This document shows, piece after piece, positions 43,307 through 52,155 of a stretch of DNA of 64,000 nucleotides. The position numbers and the translations under genes were made by a program. The stretch is from an uncultured Coriobacteriaceae bacterium. GTDB taxonomy: Bacteria; Actinomycetota; Coriobacteriia; Coriobacteriales; Atopobiaceae. The stretch covers positions 1 to 64,000 of the forward strand of contig CADBCS010000020.1 of NCBI GenBank assembly GCA_902793195.1. The letters are read 5' to 3'. How positions within the stretch are numbered: the stretch's first letter is position 1; each line of letters begins with the position of its first letter. The notes under the pieces were generated by a model that searched no databases, was not told the DNA's origin, and was given only the letters and a program-made list of their open reading frames with translations.

Positions 43307-43368
43307 AGACTTGCTCCCTTATGGTTCGCGCCCGACTGGCATGCGGGCGACCGTGTACGTGTCCGTAA

Positions 43369-43399
43369 ATCATAGTAATTACTGGGAATTAAAATGCAA
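43369..43399 (-). promoter_or_regulatory. suf promoter with overlapping palindromic operator
   Basis: Minus strand: TTGCAT (43394-43399), 19-base spacer, TATGAT (43369-43374). A perfect 10-base palindrome AGTAATTACT (43374-43383) abuts the -10 and is a good candidate for the Rrf2 regulator encoded at 37788. The match to any published Rrf2 motif could not be tested. Confidence 0.5.
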
Positions 43400-43410
43400 C
43401 CCCCGACTGT

Positions 43411-43433
43411 GAAAAGCGGCCAAACCCCTTTTC
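43411..43433 (-). terminator. hairpin after the Cof-type phosphatase gene
   Basis: GAAAAGGGG / CCGCTTTTC with one mismatch and a TTTGG-type loop, about 27 bases beyond the stop. Related to the second hairpin at 32294-32320. Confidence 0.5.
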
Positions 43434-43459
43434 CCAAACAAGAATAGGGCCTTGGCCCC

Positions 43460-44284
43460 TCACTGCCATGCGAGGAACTGCTCCCACACCTCGGCAAACA
43501 CGCCTTCGTCGCAGCTCGACCGCGCGCAGTAGTCGGCTATCGCCTTGGCGTCCGGCGTGGCGTTGCTCACTACCACGCCCACGCCCGCCGCCTCGATCAT
43601 GGCCATGTCGTTGGCCGAGTCACCGCAGGCGATCGTGTTGGCAAGGTCGACGCCCAGCAGGTCGGCCAGCGTGCGCAGGCCCCTTCCCTTGTCGACTCCT
43701 GCCGGGTTGAACTCGTAGTAGCGTCCCGACGAGAAGGTCGTGGAGAGTCCCTCTATGAGCTTGGGGTCGATGGCGAGTGACAACTCGTGCAGAAGGTCGA
43801 GGTTCTCGTACACATAGAGGCACTTGGCGAGCGGCACGTCGCGCAAAAACTCGATGGAGTCTCCCTCCAACAGCTCGATGTCCATGTGACCCGCAAGGTA
43901 TTCCTTCTCGGAGTCCGTGAGGTTCCATCCCCACACCCGTCCGTCCACCGCATAGATGTGCATGCCCAGCTCGCCCGCGTCGACGGCATAGTCGAACAGG
44001 TCGAGTATGGTCGAGTAGGCCATGCGCGTGCTCACGAGGGGCTCGTTCTCGCCCACGCGGTTGATGCAGCCGCCGTTGTACGAGATCACATAGCTGCCAT
44101 CCAGGCATGCCGCCGGAAGCTCCGCGAGGCTCTCCATGATCGAGCCGTAGGCGCGACCGGAGGCCGGCACAAAGAGCACGCCCTGCTCGCGCATGCGAAG
44201 TATCGCGTCGACGTTCGCCCGGGGAATCTTGTGGTCGAAGTCAAGAAAGGTCTCGTCCATGTCGGTCGCGACGATCTGGTACAT
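43460..44284 (-). CDS. Cof-type HAD hydrolase
   Basis: 274 aa. HAD motif I DMDETFLDFD, motif II VPASGR, motif III Lys in VDKGRGL, and motif IV GDSANDMAMIEAAG. The C2B cap between motifs II and III places it with Cof/YidA sugar-phosphate or cofactor phosphatases. Substrate unknown. Transcribed toward suf. Confidence 0.92.
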   Translation of the reverse strand: MYQIVATDMDETFLDFDHKIPRANVDAILRMREQGVLFVPASGRAYGSIMESLAELPAACLDGSYVISYNGGCINRVGENEPLVSTRMAYSTILDLFDYAVDAGELGMHIYAVDGRVWGWNLTDSEKEYLAGHMDIELLEGDSIEFLRDVPLAKCLYVYENLDLLHELSLAIDPKLIEGLSTTFSSGRYYEFNPAGVDKGRGLRTLADLLGVDLANTIACGDSANDMAMIEAAGVGVVVSNATPDAKAIADYCARSSCDEGVFAEVWEQFLAWQ

Positions 44285-44360
44285 GGGGCCTCCCAACGTC
44301 TTGTGGCATGCTCGCTCGGACCTATGGTAGCGCATTCGCCCCCTCTCCAAGCGACCAGCC

Positions 44361-44422
44361 GGAAGGGACCGTCCCCTCTGGTCCAGTTTCGCGAAACTGG
44401 ACCAGAGGGGACGGTCCCTTCC
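44361..44422. repeat. perfect 62-bp palindrome
   Basis: Left arm 44361-44391 and right arm 44392-44422 are exact reverse complements (31 bases each, no spacer), with TTTCGCGAAA at the centre and GGGACCGTCCCC blocks toward the ends. The right arm ends seven bases before the PTS IIA start codon. Confidence 0.9.
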
Positions 44423-44429
44423 GATCGAC

Positions 44430-44825
44430 ATGAAGTATTTGCTGCTCGTGGGTCATTCGACGCTCGCTGAGGGTATCGAGGGCGCGCTCGACATGCTGTT
44501 GGGCTCCCGGCCGTATGTGATTGCGTGCGGCATGCACGACGGTACCACGCCCGACGCCTTCCGCGCCGAGCTGGCAGGTAGGATCGAGGCCATCACCGCC
44601 CAGGACGAGGTCGTGGTGCTCGGGGACATCTCGGGTGGGTCGCCGCTCAAGAACGCCCTGGTTACGCTCGCGGGCAAGGGACTGGGCGACAACGTTATGG
44701 TGTTTGGCGGCGCGAACCTCGCCATGGCCATCTCGGCCGTGATGGGGATCGACGACGGACTTGACCTCACGTCGATTCGCGACGCGATGCTCATGGACGG
44801 CTCGCAGGCGGTAAAGCAGGTCTAG
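44430..44825 (+). CDS. PTS mannose-family EIIA component
   Basis: 131 aa. MKYLLLVGHSTLAEGIEGAL contains the phosphorylated His of EIIA-Man (GHS.LA.G); VVVLGDISGGSPLKNALVTL and NLAMAISAVM follow the family. It takes phosphate from HPr and passes it to EIIB, but no EIIB, EIIC or EIID gene is nearby. No ribosome site is visible: the palindrome occupies the region where one would be expected. Confidence 0.88.
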   Translation: MKYLLLVGHSTLAEGIEGALDMLLGSRPYVIACGMHDGTTPDAFRAELAGRIEAITAQDEVVVLGDISGGSPLKNALVTLAGKGLGDNVMVFGGANLAMAISAVMGIDDGLDLTSIRDAMLMDGSQAVKQV

Positions 44826-44928
44826 CGCAGCCAAACGCACGGAACATGCACGGGGCATGCGGGCGTCGTCGGGTGGGCAGAAGGTACGCACGACGCAAGA
44901 GATGCCCTTGTCGAGTTTGGAGGAAGCC

Positions 44929-46275
44929 ATGGTAAGGAGCACGAGAGCACTGCCCATCCTGGTCCTGTCCGCGGTGCTGGCATGCCCGCTCGCCGGGTAT
45001 GGGTGCAGCCAGCAGCAGCCCGCAGCCGGCGGCGAGAACGCGCAGCAGGCAGAGCAGTCCGGGCAGGAAGAGCAGTCCGGGCAGGCAACCAAGACCGAGC
45101 AGGCGAACCAGCAGCCTGCCGCCACGCAGGAGAGGCAGGACGACGGCCGCATAGACGTAAAGAAGGAGGCGCCCAAGGTCGCCACCTTCTTTGGTACCAA
45201 ACTCATCGCAAGCGACGCGACCAACACGCAGCAGGGGGCACAGAGCCCCAACACGGACTACGGGCTGCAGGAGGTCTGCGTGATCATGCAGCCGGAGTAC
45301 TGGACCCAAATTGACTCCATCGGCTGGGCGCGAAACAGCGTCTCGTACGGTCGGATCGCGATGCCGTGGGGCAAGCTCAGCTATACGTTCGAATACGTCA
45401 ACGAGGCGAACGTCGAGGGACTGGACGCAGAGATAAGCCAGACCACGCCCGAGGCCTACTTCGGCAACATGCAGGACGTCCAGACCCTGCAGACCGACGG
45501 TCGCACGGTCTACTTCGCAAACGACGACGCGCCAAGCATCAACGGCCGCTTTACCATCCGCGACCTCGAGGCACCCTACTACGGTGACGGGCGCGACACC
45601 TCCCACGACGTGGGCATCCACGCCTACGAGCAGCGCGCCGACAAGTGCGCGTTCACCATTGCCATAAAGTGCCAGGTCGACGAGGGCCAGCAGATCGACG
45701 AGACCGACCAAGAGCTCGTTGCCGACGCCCTCAAGATCGTGAGCTTTGGCACGCAGGAAGCCGCAAACGCGGCCTCGTACGAGTCCGACGTGGCCATTAC
45801 GAGCGCGGACAAGTCGCAGAGCGTGGTCATCAAGCGCAACGGCTCCAACCTGGAGGGATTTGCCGAGCACGTGGTCCGCATCGTGGAGGCGCCAGCCAGC
45901 GAGGAGGACTGGGGGTCGTACATTCAATACGACTACGCGTTCGAGGGGGACGTCGCCTCCTACGAGGGCATCTCGGCCGAGGTTGGCGAGTACACGCCCG
46001 ACAACGGCTACCAGAGCGTGGAGGTGAGCGACTTCGCAGACTACGACCTCGACGAGCTCAAGGCGCACGCCCGCGTCGTCACTGCCGAGCAGTCCATGGG
46101 CGACGTGGTGCAGACCGTGCGCGAGCTGCGTGCCTGCGTGGAGGCTCCCAACAACAAGCTGCTCGTCGTAACGGCGTCCGTGCGGGAGGGCGAGAGCGAG
46201 CAGGACGCGCTCAAGCGCGCCGTTGCCGGGCGCGTCAACTTCCAGCCCGTGACCGAGGAGCCGGTCGCCCCATAG
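44929..46275 (+). CDS. large lipoprotein of unknown function
   Basis: 448 aa, ATG 44929 behind GGAGGAAG. Signal peptide with lipobox AGYGC (Cys about 27), a Gln/Ala/Glu-rich linker of about 65 residues, and an acidic folded body with two similar halves (EVCVIMQPEYWTQIDSIGWA; IVEAPASEEDWGSYIQYDYA). No domain recognised. A hairpin terminator follows. Confidence 0.8.
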   Translation: MVRSTRALPILVLSAVLACPLAGYGCSQQQPAAGGENAQQAEQSGQEEQSGQATKTEQANQQPAATQERQDDGRIDVKKEAPKVATFFGTKLIASDATNTQQGAQSPNTDYGLQEVCVIMQPEYWTQIDSIGWARNSVSYGRIAMPWGKLSYTFEYVNEANVEGLDAEISQTTPEAYFGNMQDVQTLQTDGRTVYFANDDAPSINGRFTIRDLEAPYYGDGRDTSHDVGIHAYEQRADKCAFTIAIKCQVDEGQQIDETDQELVADALKIVSFGTQEAANAASYESDVAITSADKSQSVVIKRNGSNLEGFAEHVVRIVEAPASEEDWGSYIQYDYAFEGDVASYEGISAEVGEYTPDNGYQSVEVSDFADYDLDELKAHARVVTAEQSMGDVVQTVRELRACVEAPNNKLLVVTASVREGESEQDALKRAVAGRVNFQPVTEEPVAP

Positions 46276-46324
46276 CGCAGGCATAGATTTCGGTCGCAGG
46301 ACGGTTTGGTCAACAGATTCAACA

Positions 46325-46357
46325 GAAGGGGGTCGCCGAGCGGCCCCCTTCGTCGTT
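46325..46357 (+). terminator. rho-independent-like hairpin
   Basis: GAAGGGGG 46325-46332 and CCCCCTTC 46344-46351 form an 8-bp stem followed by GTCGTTTCT. TAGAAT at 46365-46370 just beyond is a likely -10 for gatCAB. Confidence 0.65.
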
Positions 46358-46413
46358 TCTGTCGTAGAATGTGTGGGTCCGTCAACACGAAGATGCATGC
46401 GAGAGGGGAGCTT

Positions 46414-46731
46414 ATGGCCCTCACACAAGACGACGTGCGCGGCATTGCCGACTATGCACGAATCGCGCTCACGGAGGAGGAGCTTGAGGAGATGTGCGCC
46501 TACATGAACGAGGCGATCGAGATGCTCCAGCCCATCCGTGAGTACGACCTCACGGGCGTGGAGCCCACGTTCCATCCCATCGGGGACCTGTCGAACGTTA
46601 TGGCAGGTGACGAGGCGAATGCGAACGGAAGGTCGCTCGACCTGGACGTGGCGCTCTTCAATGCCGCGGCCAAGCAGGACAGGACGTTCCGCGTTCCCTC
46701 CATTCTGGGAGACGAGGGAGGTGACCGATGA
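46414..46731 (+). CDS. gatC: GatC, aspartyl/glutamyl-tRNA amidotransferase subunit C
   Basis: 105 aa. DVRGIADYARIALTEEELEE and LTGVEPTFHPIGDLSNVM are GatC features; it wraps around GatA and stabilises the complex. GAGAGGGGAG precedes ATG 46414. Overlaps gatA as ATGA. Confidence 0.93.
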   Translation: MALTQDDVRGIADYARIALTEEELEEMCAYMNEAIEMLQPIREYDLTGVEPTFHPIGDLSNVMAGDEANANGRSLDLDVALFNAAAKQDRTFRVPSILGDEGGDR

Positions 46732-48242
46732 TGGCGAGCTTCGAAGAGCTGTCCGCCGTCCAGATTGCGGCAGGCGTCGCATCCGGGGAGTTTACGGCCA
46801 CCCAGGTCGCGCAGGCGTCGCTTGACGCCATAGCGGACCGCGAGCAGGAGGTACAGGCCTTCCTGCAGGTGAGCGAGGACCTCGCGCTGCAGGCTGCCGC
46901 GCGCACCGACGAGCTGCGCGCCAAGGGCGCCAAGCTCGGGCCGCTGGCAGGCGTGCCCATCGCCTTCAAGGACAACATGCACCTGGTGGGAACGCGCACC
47001 ACGTGCGCCTCGCGCATGCTCGAGGACTACGAGTCGGTGTTCACCGCAACCTGCGTCCAGCGAATGCTCGACGCCGGGGCCACGCCCATGGGCAAGGCGA
47101 ACATGGACGAGTTCGCCTTTGGCTCGTCCACGGAGACCAGCGCGTTCCACCGCACGAACAACCCGTGGGACACGGAGCGCGTCCCCGGCGGTTCGTCCGG
47201 CGGCAGTGCCGCCGCGGTGGCCGCCGGCGAGGTGGCGCTGTCGCTGGGGTCCGATACCGGCGGATCGATTCGCCAGCCCGCCGGCTTCTGCGGCGTGGTG
47301 GGCATGAAGCCCACCTATGGTGCCGTGAGCCGCTATGGCGTGGTGGCCTTCGGCTCCTCGCTCGACCAGGTGGGTCCGTTCGGCCGTTCGGTCGCCGACG
47401 TCGCCCTTGCCATGAACGCTCTCGTGGCCGGTGGTCGCGATCCGCTCGACTCCACCTCCCAGGAGGTGGCCCCCAACTTCCTCGACGGGCTGGAGGACTC
47501 GGTGGAGGGCATGCGCGTGGGCATCATGCCCGCGCTCATGGAGCACGAGGCCCTTACCCCCGAGATGCGCGAGGGCTTGGTGTCGGCACGCGACGCCTTG
47601 GAGGCCGAGGGAGCGCAGATCGTGGAGGTCGAGCTGCCCAACATGGACTCGGTCATCGCCGCCTACTACGTCATTGGCCCGTCGGAGGCCTTCTCGAACC
47701 TCGCGCGCTTCGATGGCGTGCGCTATGGGTACCAGGAGCCCGGTTGTGCCACGCTCGCGGAGCAGACGGCCCTGTCGCGCGCTCACGGCTTTGGCTCGGA
47801 GGCCAAGCGTCGCCAGATGCTCGGCGCCTACCTGCTCGCCTCCGGCGTGTACGACAAGTACTACTATCCGGCGCAGCAGGTGCGCACGCTCATCACGCAG
47901 GACTACAGGAACGCGTTCGAGCGTTGCGATGCCATCATGCTTCCCTCGTCGCCCACGTCGGCCTGGCGCTTTGGGGAGGTGAGCGACCCCACGCAGATGT
48001 ACGCGTCGGACCTCTTTACCATCTCCAGCAACATTGCGGGCAACGGTGGCGTGAGCGTGCCCATTGGGCTGGGCTCGCAGTCGGGCCTGCCCATAGCGGC
48101 CCAGCTCCAGGGCCCGGCCTTCGAGGATCGCAAGCTGCTGCGCGTGGCGCGTGCGCTCGAGCGCGGCATCGAGGCCGCCGGACTGTTTTCGCCGGGCACG
48201 GTCGCCCCGGACTATGCCCATAGGGGAGGTGAGCTCGCATGA
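46728..48242 (+). CDS. gatA: GatA, amidotransferase subunit A
   Basis: 504 aa. Amidase signature with catalytic Lys in VPIAFKDNMHLVGTRTTCAS, and GGSSGGSAAAVAAGEVALSL plus SLGSDTGGSIRQPA for the cis-Ser and nucleophile Ser. It releases ammonia from Gln for transamidation of Glu-tRNA(Gln) or Asp-tRNA(Asn). Overlaps gatB by four bases. Confidence 0.96.
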   Translation: MMASFEELSAVQIAAGVASGEFTATQVAQASLDAIADREQEVQAFLQVSEDLALQAAARTDELRAKGAKLGPLAGVPIAFKDNMHLVGTRTTCASRMLEDYESVFTATCVQRMLDAGATPMGKANMDEFAFGSSTETSAFHRTNNPWDTERVPGGSSGGSAAAVAAGEVALSLGSDTGGSIRQPAGFCGVVGMKPTYGAVSRYGVVAFGSSLDQVGPFGRSVADVALAMNALVAGGRDPLDSTSQEVAPNFLDGLEDSVEGMRVGIMPALMEHEALTPEMREGLVSARDALEAEGAQIVEVELPNMDSVIAAYYVIGPSEAFSNLARFDGVRYGYQEPGCATLAEQTALSRAHGFGSEAKRRQMLGAYLLASGVYDKYYYPAQQVRTLITQDYRNAFERCDAIMLPSSPTSAWRFGEVSDPTQMYASDLFTISSNIAGNGGVSVPIGLGSQSGLPIAAQLQGPAFEDRKLLRVARALERGIEAAGLFSPGTVAPDYAHRGGELA

Positions 48243-49744
48243 AGAAGCTCAAGGAAGTGCTCAGGGACTGGGAGGCGGTCATCGGGCTGGAGGTCCACAC
48301 CGAGCTTACGACGCTTCAGACCAAGATGTTCTGCGACTGTCGGCTGAGCCACGACGACGAGCCCAACACCAACGTGTGCCCCGTGTGCCTGGGCATGCCG
48401 GGTGCGTTGCCCGTTCCCAACCGCAAGGCCATCGAGTCCATCGTTATGGCGGGACTGGCCACCAACTGCCAGATCCAGCCCAGGTCGTACTTCTATCGCA
48501 AGCACTACTTCTATCCGGACATGTCCAAGAACTACCAGACGACGCAGGGACCGGTGGCGTTTTGCATGTATGGCCATCTGGACCTGGAGGTCTCGGGGCA
48601 AGGTGCCCTGGAGCGTCCGGACAACACGGTGGACAAGGCCAAGGACGGCTCGTATGTGGCCCCCATCCGCATCCTGCGCATCCACATGGAGGAGGATGCG
48701 GCCAAGATGGTGCACGTGGGCGGCGGAGAGGGACGCATCGGCGGCGCGAGCGAGTCTCTCATCGACTACAACCGCTGCGGAACGCCCCTCATCGAGCTGG
48801 TCACCGAGCCGGACCTTCGCACGCCCGAGGAGGCGCGCCTGTTCATGGAGAAGCTGCGCCAGACGTTCCTCACGCTCGGCATCTCAGACTGCTCGCTGGA
48901 GAACGGGTCCATGCGCTGCGACGGCAACGTGAGCATTCGCCGCAGGGGCACCGAGCAGTTTGGCACCAAGACCGAGATGAAGAACATCAACTCGTTCAAG
49001 AGCCTGCACGACGCGCTCGAGTACGAGATCTGTCGTCAGGCGGAGGTGCTCGAGGAGGGCGGCATCGTCTATCAGGAGACGCGTCACTGGGAGCCCAGCA
49101 AGCGACGCACGGTGGTCATGCGCGTAAAGGAGACCGCCGACGACTACCGCATGTATCCCGATCCCGACCTCGCACCCTTCGACCTTTCGCAGGAGTTCGT
49201 TGAGCACTGCCGCGAGCGTGTGCCGGAGCTGCCCGACGCCAAGCGCGACCGCTATGTCTCGACGTTTGGCCTCAAGCGCGCCGATGCCGCTCAGCTAGCG
49301 GGCGACCCGGTGGTGTCGCGCTTCTTCGAGGAGGCCGCCAAGGCCGCGCCAAAGGCCGTGGCGACGGTTGCCAACGTAATGGTCAACCTCGTGCCCGCGA
49401 CCAAGAACGTGCTGGCGTCGCAGGTGGCGAGCCTCGCCTCGCTGCTCGCGCAGGACGCAATTACCTTTGCCCAGGCACGCGAGGTCCTTGAGGTTGTGGA
49501 CGACACCGACCTCGACCCCCAAAAGGTCGTGGACGAGCGCGGCATGCGCCAGAGCACCGATACCGATGCGCTTGCCGTTACCGTCGACGAGGTCCTCGCA
49601 CGTTGCACCGACCAGGTCCGCCAGTATCAGGAGGGCAACAAGAAGGTGGTTGGCTTCTTGGTGGGGCAATGTATGAAGGCCTCCCGCGGCACCGGTAACC
49701 CCAAGCTCTTCAACCAGCTCCTGCGCGAGCGGCTGGAGGCGTAG
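48239..49744 (+). CDS. gatB: GatB, amidotransferase subunit B
   Basis: 501 aa. EAVIGLEVHTELTTLQTKMF, CPVCLGMPGALPVPNRKAIE, LRTPEEARLFMEKLRQTFLT and DCSLENGSMRCDGNVSIR are classical GatB motifs, followed by a YqeY-like tail (about 350-501) that binds tRNA. Kinase and ammonia-acceptor subunit. Confidence 0.96.
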   Translation: MKKLKEVLRDWEAVIGLEVHTELTTLQTKMFCDCRLSHDDEPNTNVCPVCLGMPGALPVPNRKAIESIVMAGLATNCQIQPRSYFYRKHYFYPDMSKNYQTTQGPVAFCMYGHLDLEVSGQGALERPDNTVDKAKDGSYVAPIRILRIHMEEDAAKMVHVGGGEGRIGGASESLIDYNRCGTPLIELVTEPDLRTPEEARLFMEKLRQTFLTLGISDCSLENGSMRCDGNVSIRRRGTEQFGTKTEMKNINSFKSLHDALEYEICRQAEVLEEGGIVYQETRHWEPSKRRTVVMRVKETADDYRMYPDPDLAPFDLSQEFVEHCRERVPELPDAKRDRYVSTFGLKRADAAQLAGDPVVSRFFEEAAKAAPKAVATVANVMVNLVPATKNVLASQVASLASLLAQDAITFAQAREVLEVVDDTDLDPQKVVDERGMRQSTDTDALAVTVDEVLARCTDQVRQYQEGNKKVVGFLVGQCMKASRGTGNPKLFNQLLRERLEA

Positions 49745-49778
49745 CCAAACGGCCGAGTGGACACGCACCAATGGCAGG

Positions 49779-49820
49779 CCCCTCCGTCTCGTGTGAGCGA
49801 GGCGGAGGGGACCCTTGTTT
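49779..49820 (+). terminator. gatCAB terminator
   Basis: CCCCTCCGTCTCG (49779-49791) pairs with CGAGGCGGAGGGG (49798-49810) with one G-T pair, then ACCCTTGTTTCTT. It also lies beyond the end of the convergent XRE gene. Confidence 0.75.
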
Positions 49821-49845
49821 CTTCGTGCCGTATGTGGGGGAGAGG

Positions 49846-50283
49846 TTACTCCTCCAAGTCGACGATGGCGAGGGTCTTTCCCAAAGGTGCGAGGAGCTTG
49901 AGCAACGTGTTGATCTGGGGCGAGATCTCGCAACCCTCGATGCGGCTAATAACCGACTGGCGGATGCCGGCTGCCTCGCCGAGCCTCGTCTGCGAGAACG
50001 AGGCCTCGCGGCGGATGGCAGAGAGGCTCTTGAGCAGTCTGGCCTTCTCGTCGGAAACGAAGTCGACGGCCTCCCCGCGCTCGAGGAGCTCGTCGGCGCC
50101 AATCTGATCCTCGTCACTCCAAGAGATGCCCGTGCCATTGGGAAGCACGCTCAGACGAGACATGGCATCTTCGCCAGTTATGCCAAGCTCGTGCGCGGAA
50201 TAGCGCTTCGAGACGCCACCGTCAAACCACACGACCACTCCGTCTGCACCCAGGGGGACTACTACCACAACGCTGCTACTCAT
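49846..50283 (-). CDS. XRE-family regulator with N-terminal DUF2442-like domain
   Basis: 145 aa from ATG 50283. Residues 1-75 form a small beta-rich domain (VVVWFDGGVSKRYSAHELGI ... NGTGISWSDEDQIGADELL) like DUF2442; residues 85-140 are an HTH (AIRREASFSQTRLGEAAGIR then QSVISRIEGCEISPQINTLL). Proteins of this type often serve as antitoxin partners, but no toxin gene is adjacent. Upstream is AT-rich. Confidence 0.82.
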   Translation of the reverse strand: MSSSVVVVVPLGADGVVVWFDGGVSKRYSAHELGITGEDAMSRLSVLPNGTGISWSDEDQIGADELLERGEAVDFVSDEKARLLKSLSAIRREASFSQTRLGEAAGIRQSVISRIEGCEISPQINTLLKLLAPLGKTLAIVDLEE

Positions 50284-50940
50284 TATTCTCTTCACTCCCA
50301 ATCGAGCTGAGCACGTTAGCTCAGGCCCCATACCCTTGTTTAGATTCCTGTCTGGCCATCTATCATTATAGTTTGATTCATATTTTCATTGACGCAAAAA
50401 AATGAACGAGTGGGGAACGAAAAAAACAGCGCGTGAAATCATGCAGGATACGAGGTATTTCTGTTGACAAATAGCCAATTAATGTCAAATATGACGCGCG
50501 AGTAAAGCATACTAGCAATAATTGCTGCCAATGAAACTGTTTACTGTCGTTGTCATACTGTCAATAATTAGAATATTTGTATACAGAGAATACCTAAAAA
50601 TATACATTTTATAGGATGTTTGCGCTAAGACTGGCCGTACTATTATTCATTGCACAAGGATGCATTGCATGCGATAGAAAACTATCGCGCCGAAATAGTT
50701 GCTACTTGGGAATACCACGCATCCGCTGTCTCGGACCTCGAGTTCGCTTGGTTGACACAGAGAGAATATCGGTCAATTTTATTCGCATTTTCTTCACAAA
50801 CGAACTACCCGCGGGTTCGTGCGCGAGAAGGGGGAGCACGTGCCCAGCGTCTTGCAGGCAAGCCACCGTAGCGTTTCCTTGTTATACCCATCCCCCCATG
50901 GATGGAGGTATTGCACGAGGCGTTGTGCCGTGATAGTCTT
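50284..50940. other. AT-rich intergenic island, no supported gene
   Basis: Around 50340-50800 the composition falls far below that of the neighbours (runs such as ATAATTAGAATATTTGTATA). It has TTGACA/TGTCAA inverted half-sites near 50464-50487 and several promoter-like boxes. Frames of 60-105 codons occur (for example from 50616 and 50650) but without ribosome sites or domains. Likely foreign or decayed DNA, possibly holding regulatory sites for the XRE gene. Confidence 0.5.
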
Positions 50941-50942
50941 GC

Positions 50943-51119
50943 CACCAGATAGAGGAGCGGGCACGATGAACAACGGGCGAGTTGGCAAACGAGGACCCTG
51001 TTGGGAGGCGATGTCTGCCGAACCAGAGCGGGTGGCAGCGTGCTCTGGTGGGCCTGTGGGGAATACCCTCAGGACTGTCTGCGGGTGAAGAGCACCACAC
51101 GTGGGAGCGCTATCTTACA
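50943..51119 (+). promoter_or_regulatory. lysine riboswitch (L box) upstream of dapA
   Basis: Elements in L-box order: AGATAGAGGAGCG at the 5' side, GGAGGCGATGTCTGCCGAA (GGGGAA...GCCGAAG region), GCTCTGGTGGGCCTG, ACCCTCAGGACTGTC (the ACUGUC segment) and GTGGGAGCGCTATCTTAC (UGGAGUGCUAUCUUAC-like 3' side). Genomic position before dapA-dapB, lysine-pathway genes, agrees. Lysine binding would be expected to favour the downstream terminator. Confidence 0.8.
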
Positions 51120-51140
51120 GGCATGCTTCGCATAGACGCA

Positions 51141-51183
51141 CATCGCCCGTAAGGTCAGTGACCCTGCGGGCGATGCCTTTTGT
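51141..51183 (+). terminator. riboswitch-controlled terminator
   Basis: CATCGCCCG (51141-51149) pairs with CGGGCGATG (51167-51175), with inner GGTC/GACC, followed by CCTTTTGTT. It lies between the L box and the dapA ribosome site. Confidence 0.75.
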
Positions 51184-51258
51184 TGGTGGTACGTCGCGGG
51201 CTACACATATGTTCGCGATTGCAGGAGAAGACGTGAGTGCGAAGGCGAAGGAGAGAAC

Positions 51259-52155
51259 ATGGCACAAGACGTACGTAATCTCACGGGTTCAATCGTGGCG
51301 CTGGTAACGCCTTTCAAGGAGAACGGTGAGGTGGACTTCAATGCCCTCGACCGTCTGGTGGACCTACATCTGGAGAACGAGACCGATGGCATATTGGTGC
51401 TCGGCACAACGGGCGAGTCGTCGACGATGACCGACGCCGAGGACGTGGCGGTGGCACAGCATGTGGTGAACCGCGTCGACGGAAAGATCCCCATCATCGG
51501 TGGTGCCGGCTCGAACTCCACCGAGGAGAGCCTTGTCAAGGCCAAGAGCCTCCAGATGATCGGCTGCGATGCGCTGCTGCTCATTACGCCGTACTACAAC
51601 AAGTCCAACGAGGAGGGCATCTATCGGCACTTTACCGACGTGCTCGACGTAACCGAGATTCCCTCCATCCTCTACAACATCCCCGGTCGTACGGGTTGCT
51701 CCATCTCGGAGGCAAACGTCATCCGCCTTGCCGGGCACCCCAACGTGATGGGCATCAAGGAAGCCTCCGGATCCATTGCCTACGCGACGAGCGTGGCGCG
51801 TCACCTGTCTCCCGACTTTAGGATGTACTCGGGCAACGACGACATGGTCGTGCCTATCCTCTCGCTGGGCGGCTCTGGCGTCATTAGCGTGTGGGCCAAC
51901 GTACAGCCCAAGCTCTGCCACGACATGGTGGCAAGCTACCTCGGCGGCGACTACCAGGCGGCGCTCAAGATGCAGCTGGACGGTCTCGACCTCGTGCACG
52001 CCCTGTTCTGCGAGGTCAATCCCATTCCGGTAAAGGCCGCGCTCTCCATGATGGGCCTCATCGAGGAGACCTATCGCATGCCGCTGTATCCCATGTCTGC
52101 CGCGAACCGCGATCGCGTGGAGCGCGTTATGAGGGAGGTCGGTCTCATTGGCTAG
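51259..52155 (+). CDS. dapA: 4-hydroxy-tetrahydrodipicolinate synthase
   Basis: 298 aa. LTGSIVALVTPFKENGEVDF, LVLGTTGESSTMTDAE (T44-like), ITPYYNKSNEEGIYRHF (Tyr), YNIPGRTG and the Schiff-base Lys in VMGIKEASGSI mark DapA. It condenses pyruvate and aspartate semialdehyde. GAAGGAGAG precedes ATG. Confidence 0.95.
   Translation: MAQDVRNLTGSIVALVTPFKENGEVDFNALDRLVDLHLENETDGILVLGTTGESSTMTDAEDVAVAQHVVNRVDGKIPIIGGAGSNSTEESLVKAKSLQMIGCDALLLITPYYNKSNEEGIYRHFTDVLDVTEIPSILYNIPGRTGCSISEANVIRLAGHPNVMGIKEASGSIAYATSVARHLSPDFRMYSGNDDMVVPILSLGGSGVISVWANVQPKLCHDMVASYLGGDYQAALKMQLDGLDLVHALFCEVNPIPVKAALSMMGLIEETYRMPLYPMSAANRDRVERVMREVGLIG

Noticed and set aside
44791..46782. 663-codon minus-strand open frame
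   Set aside because: Runs opposite the lipoprotein and gatC genes, without ribosome site or domains; a high-GC shadow.
50616..50933. Possible secreted 105-aa protein (hydrophobic start, MFALRLAVLLFIAQGCIA)
   Set aside because: No ribosome site, runs from the AT-rich island into GC-rich sequence without a coding change, and no similarity recognised.
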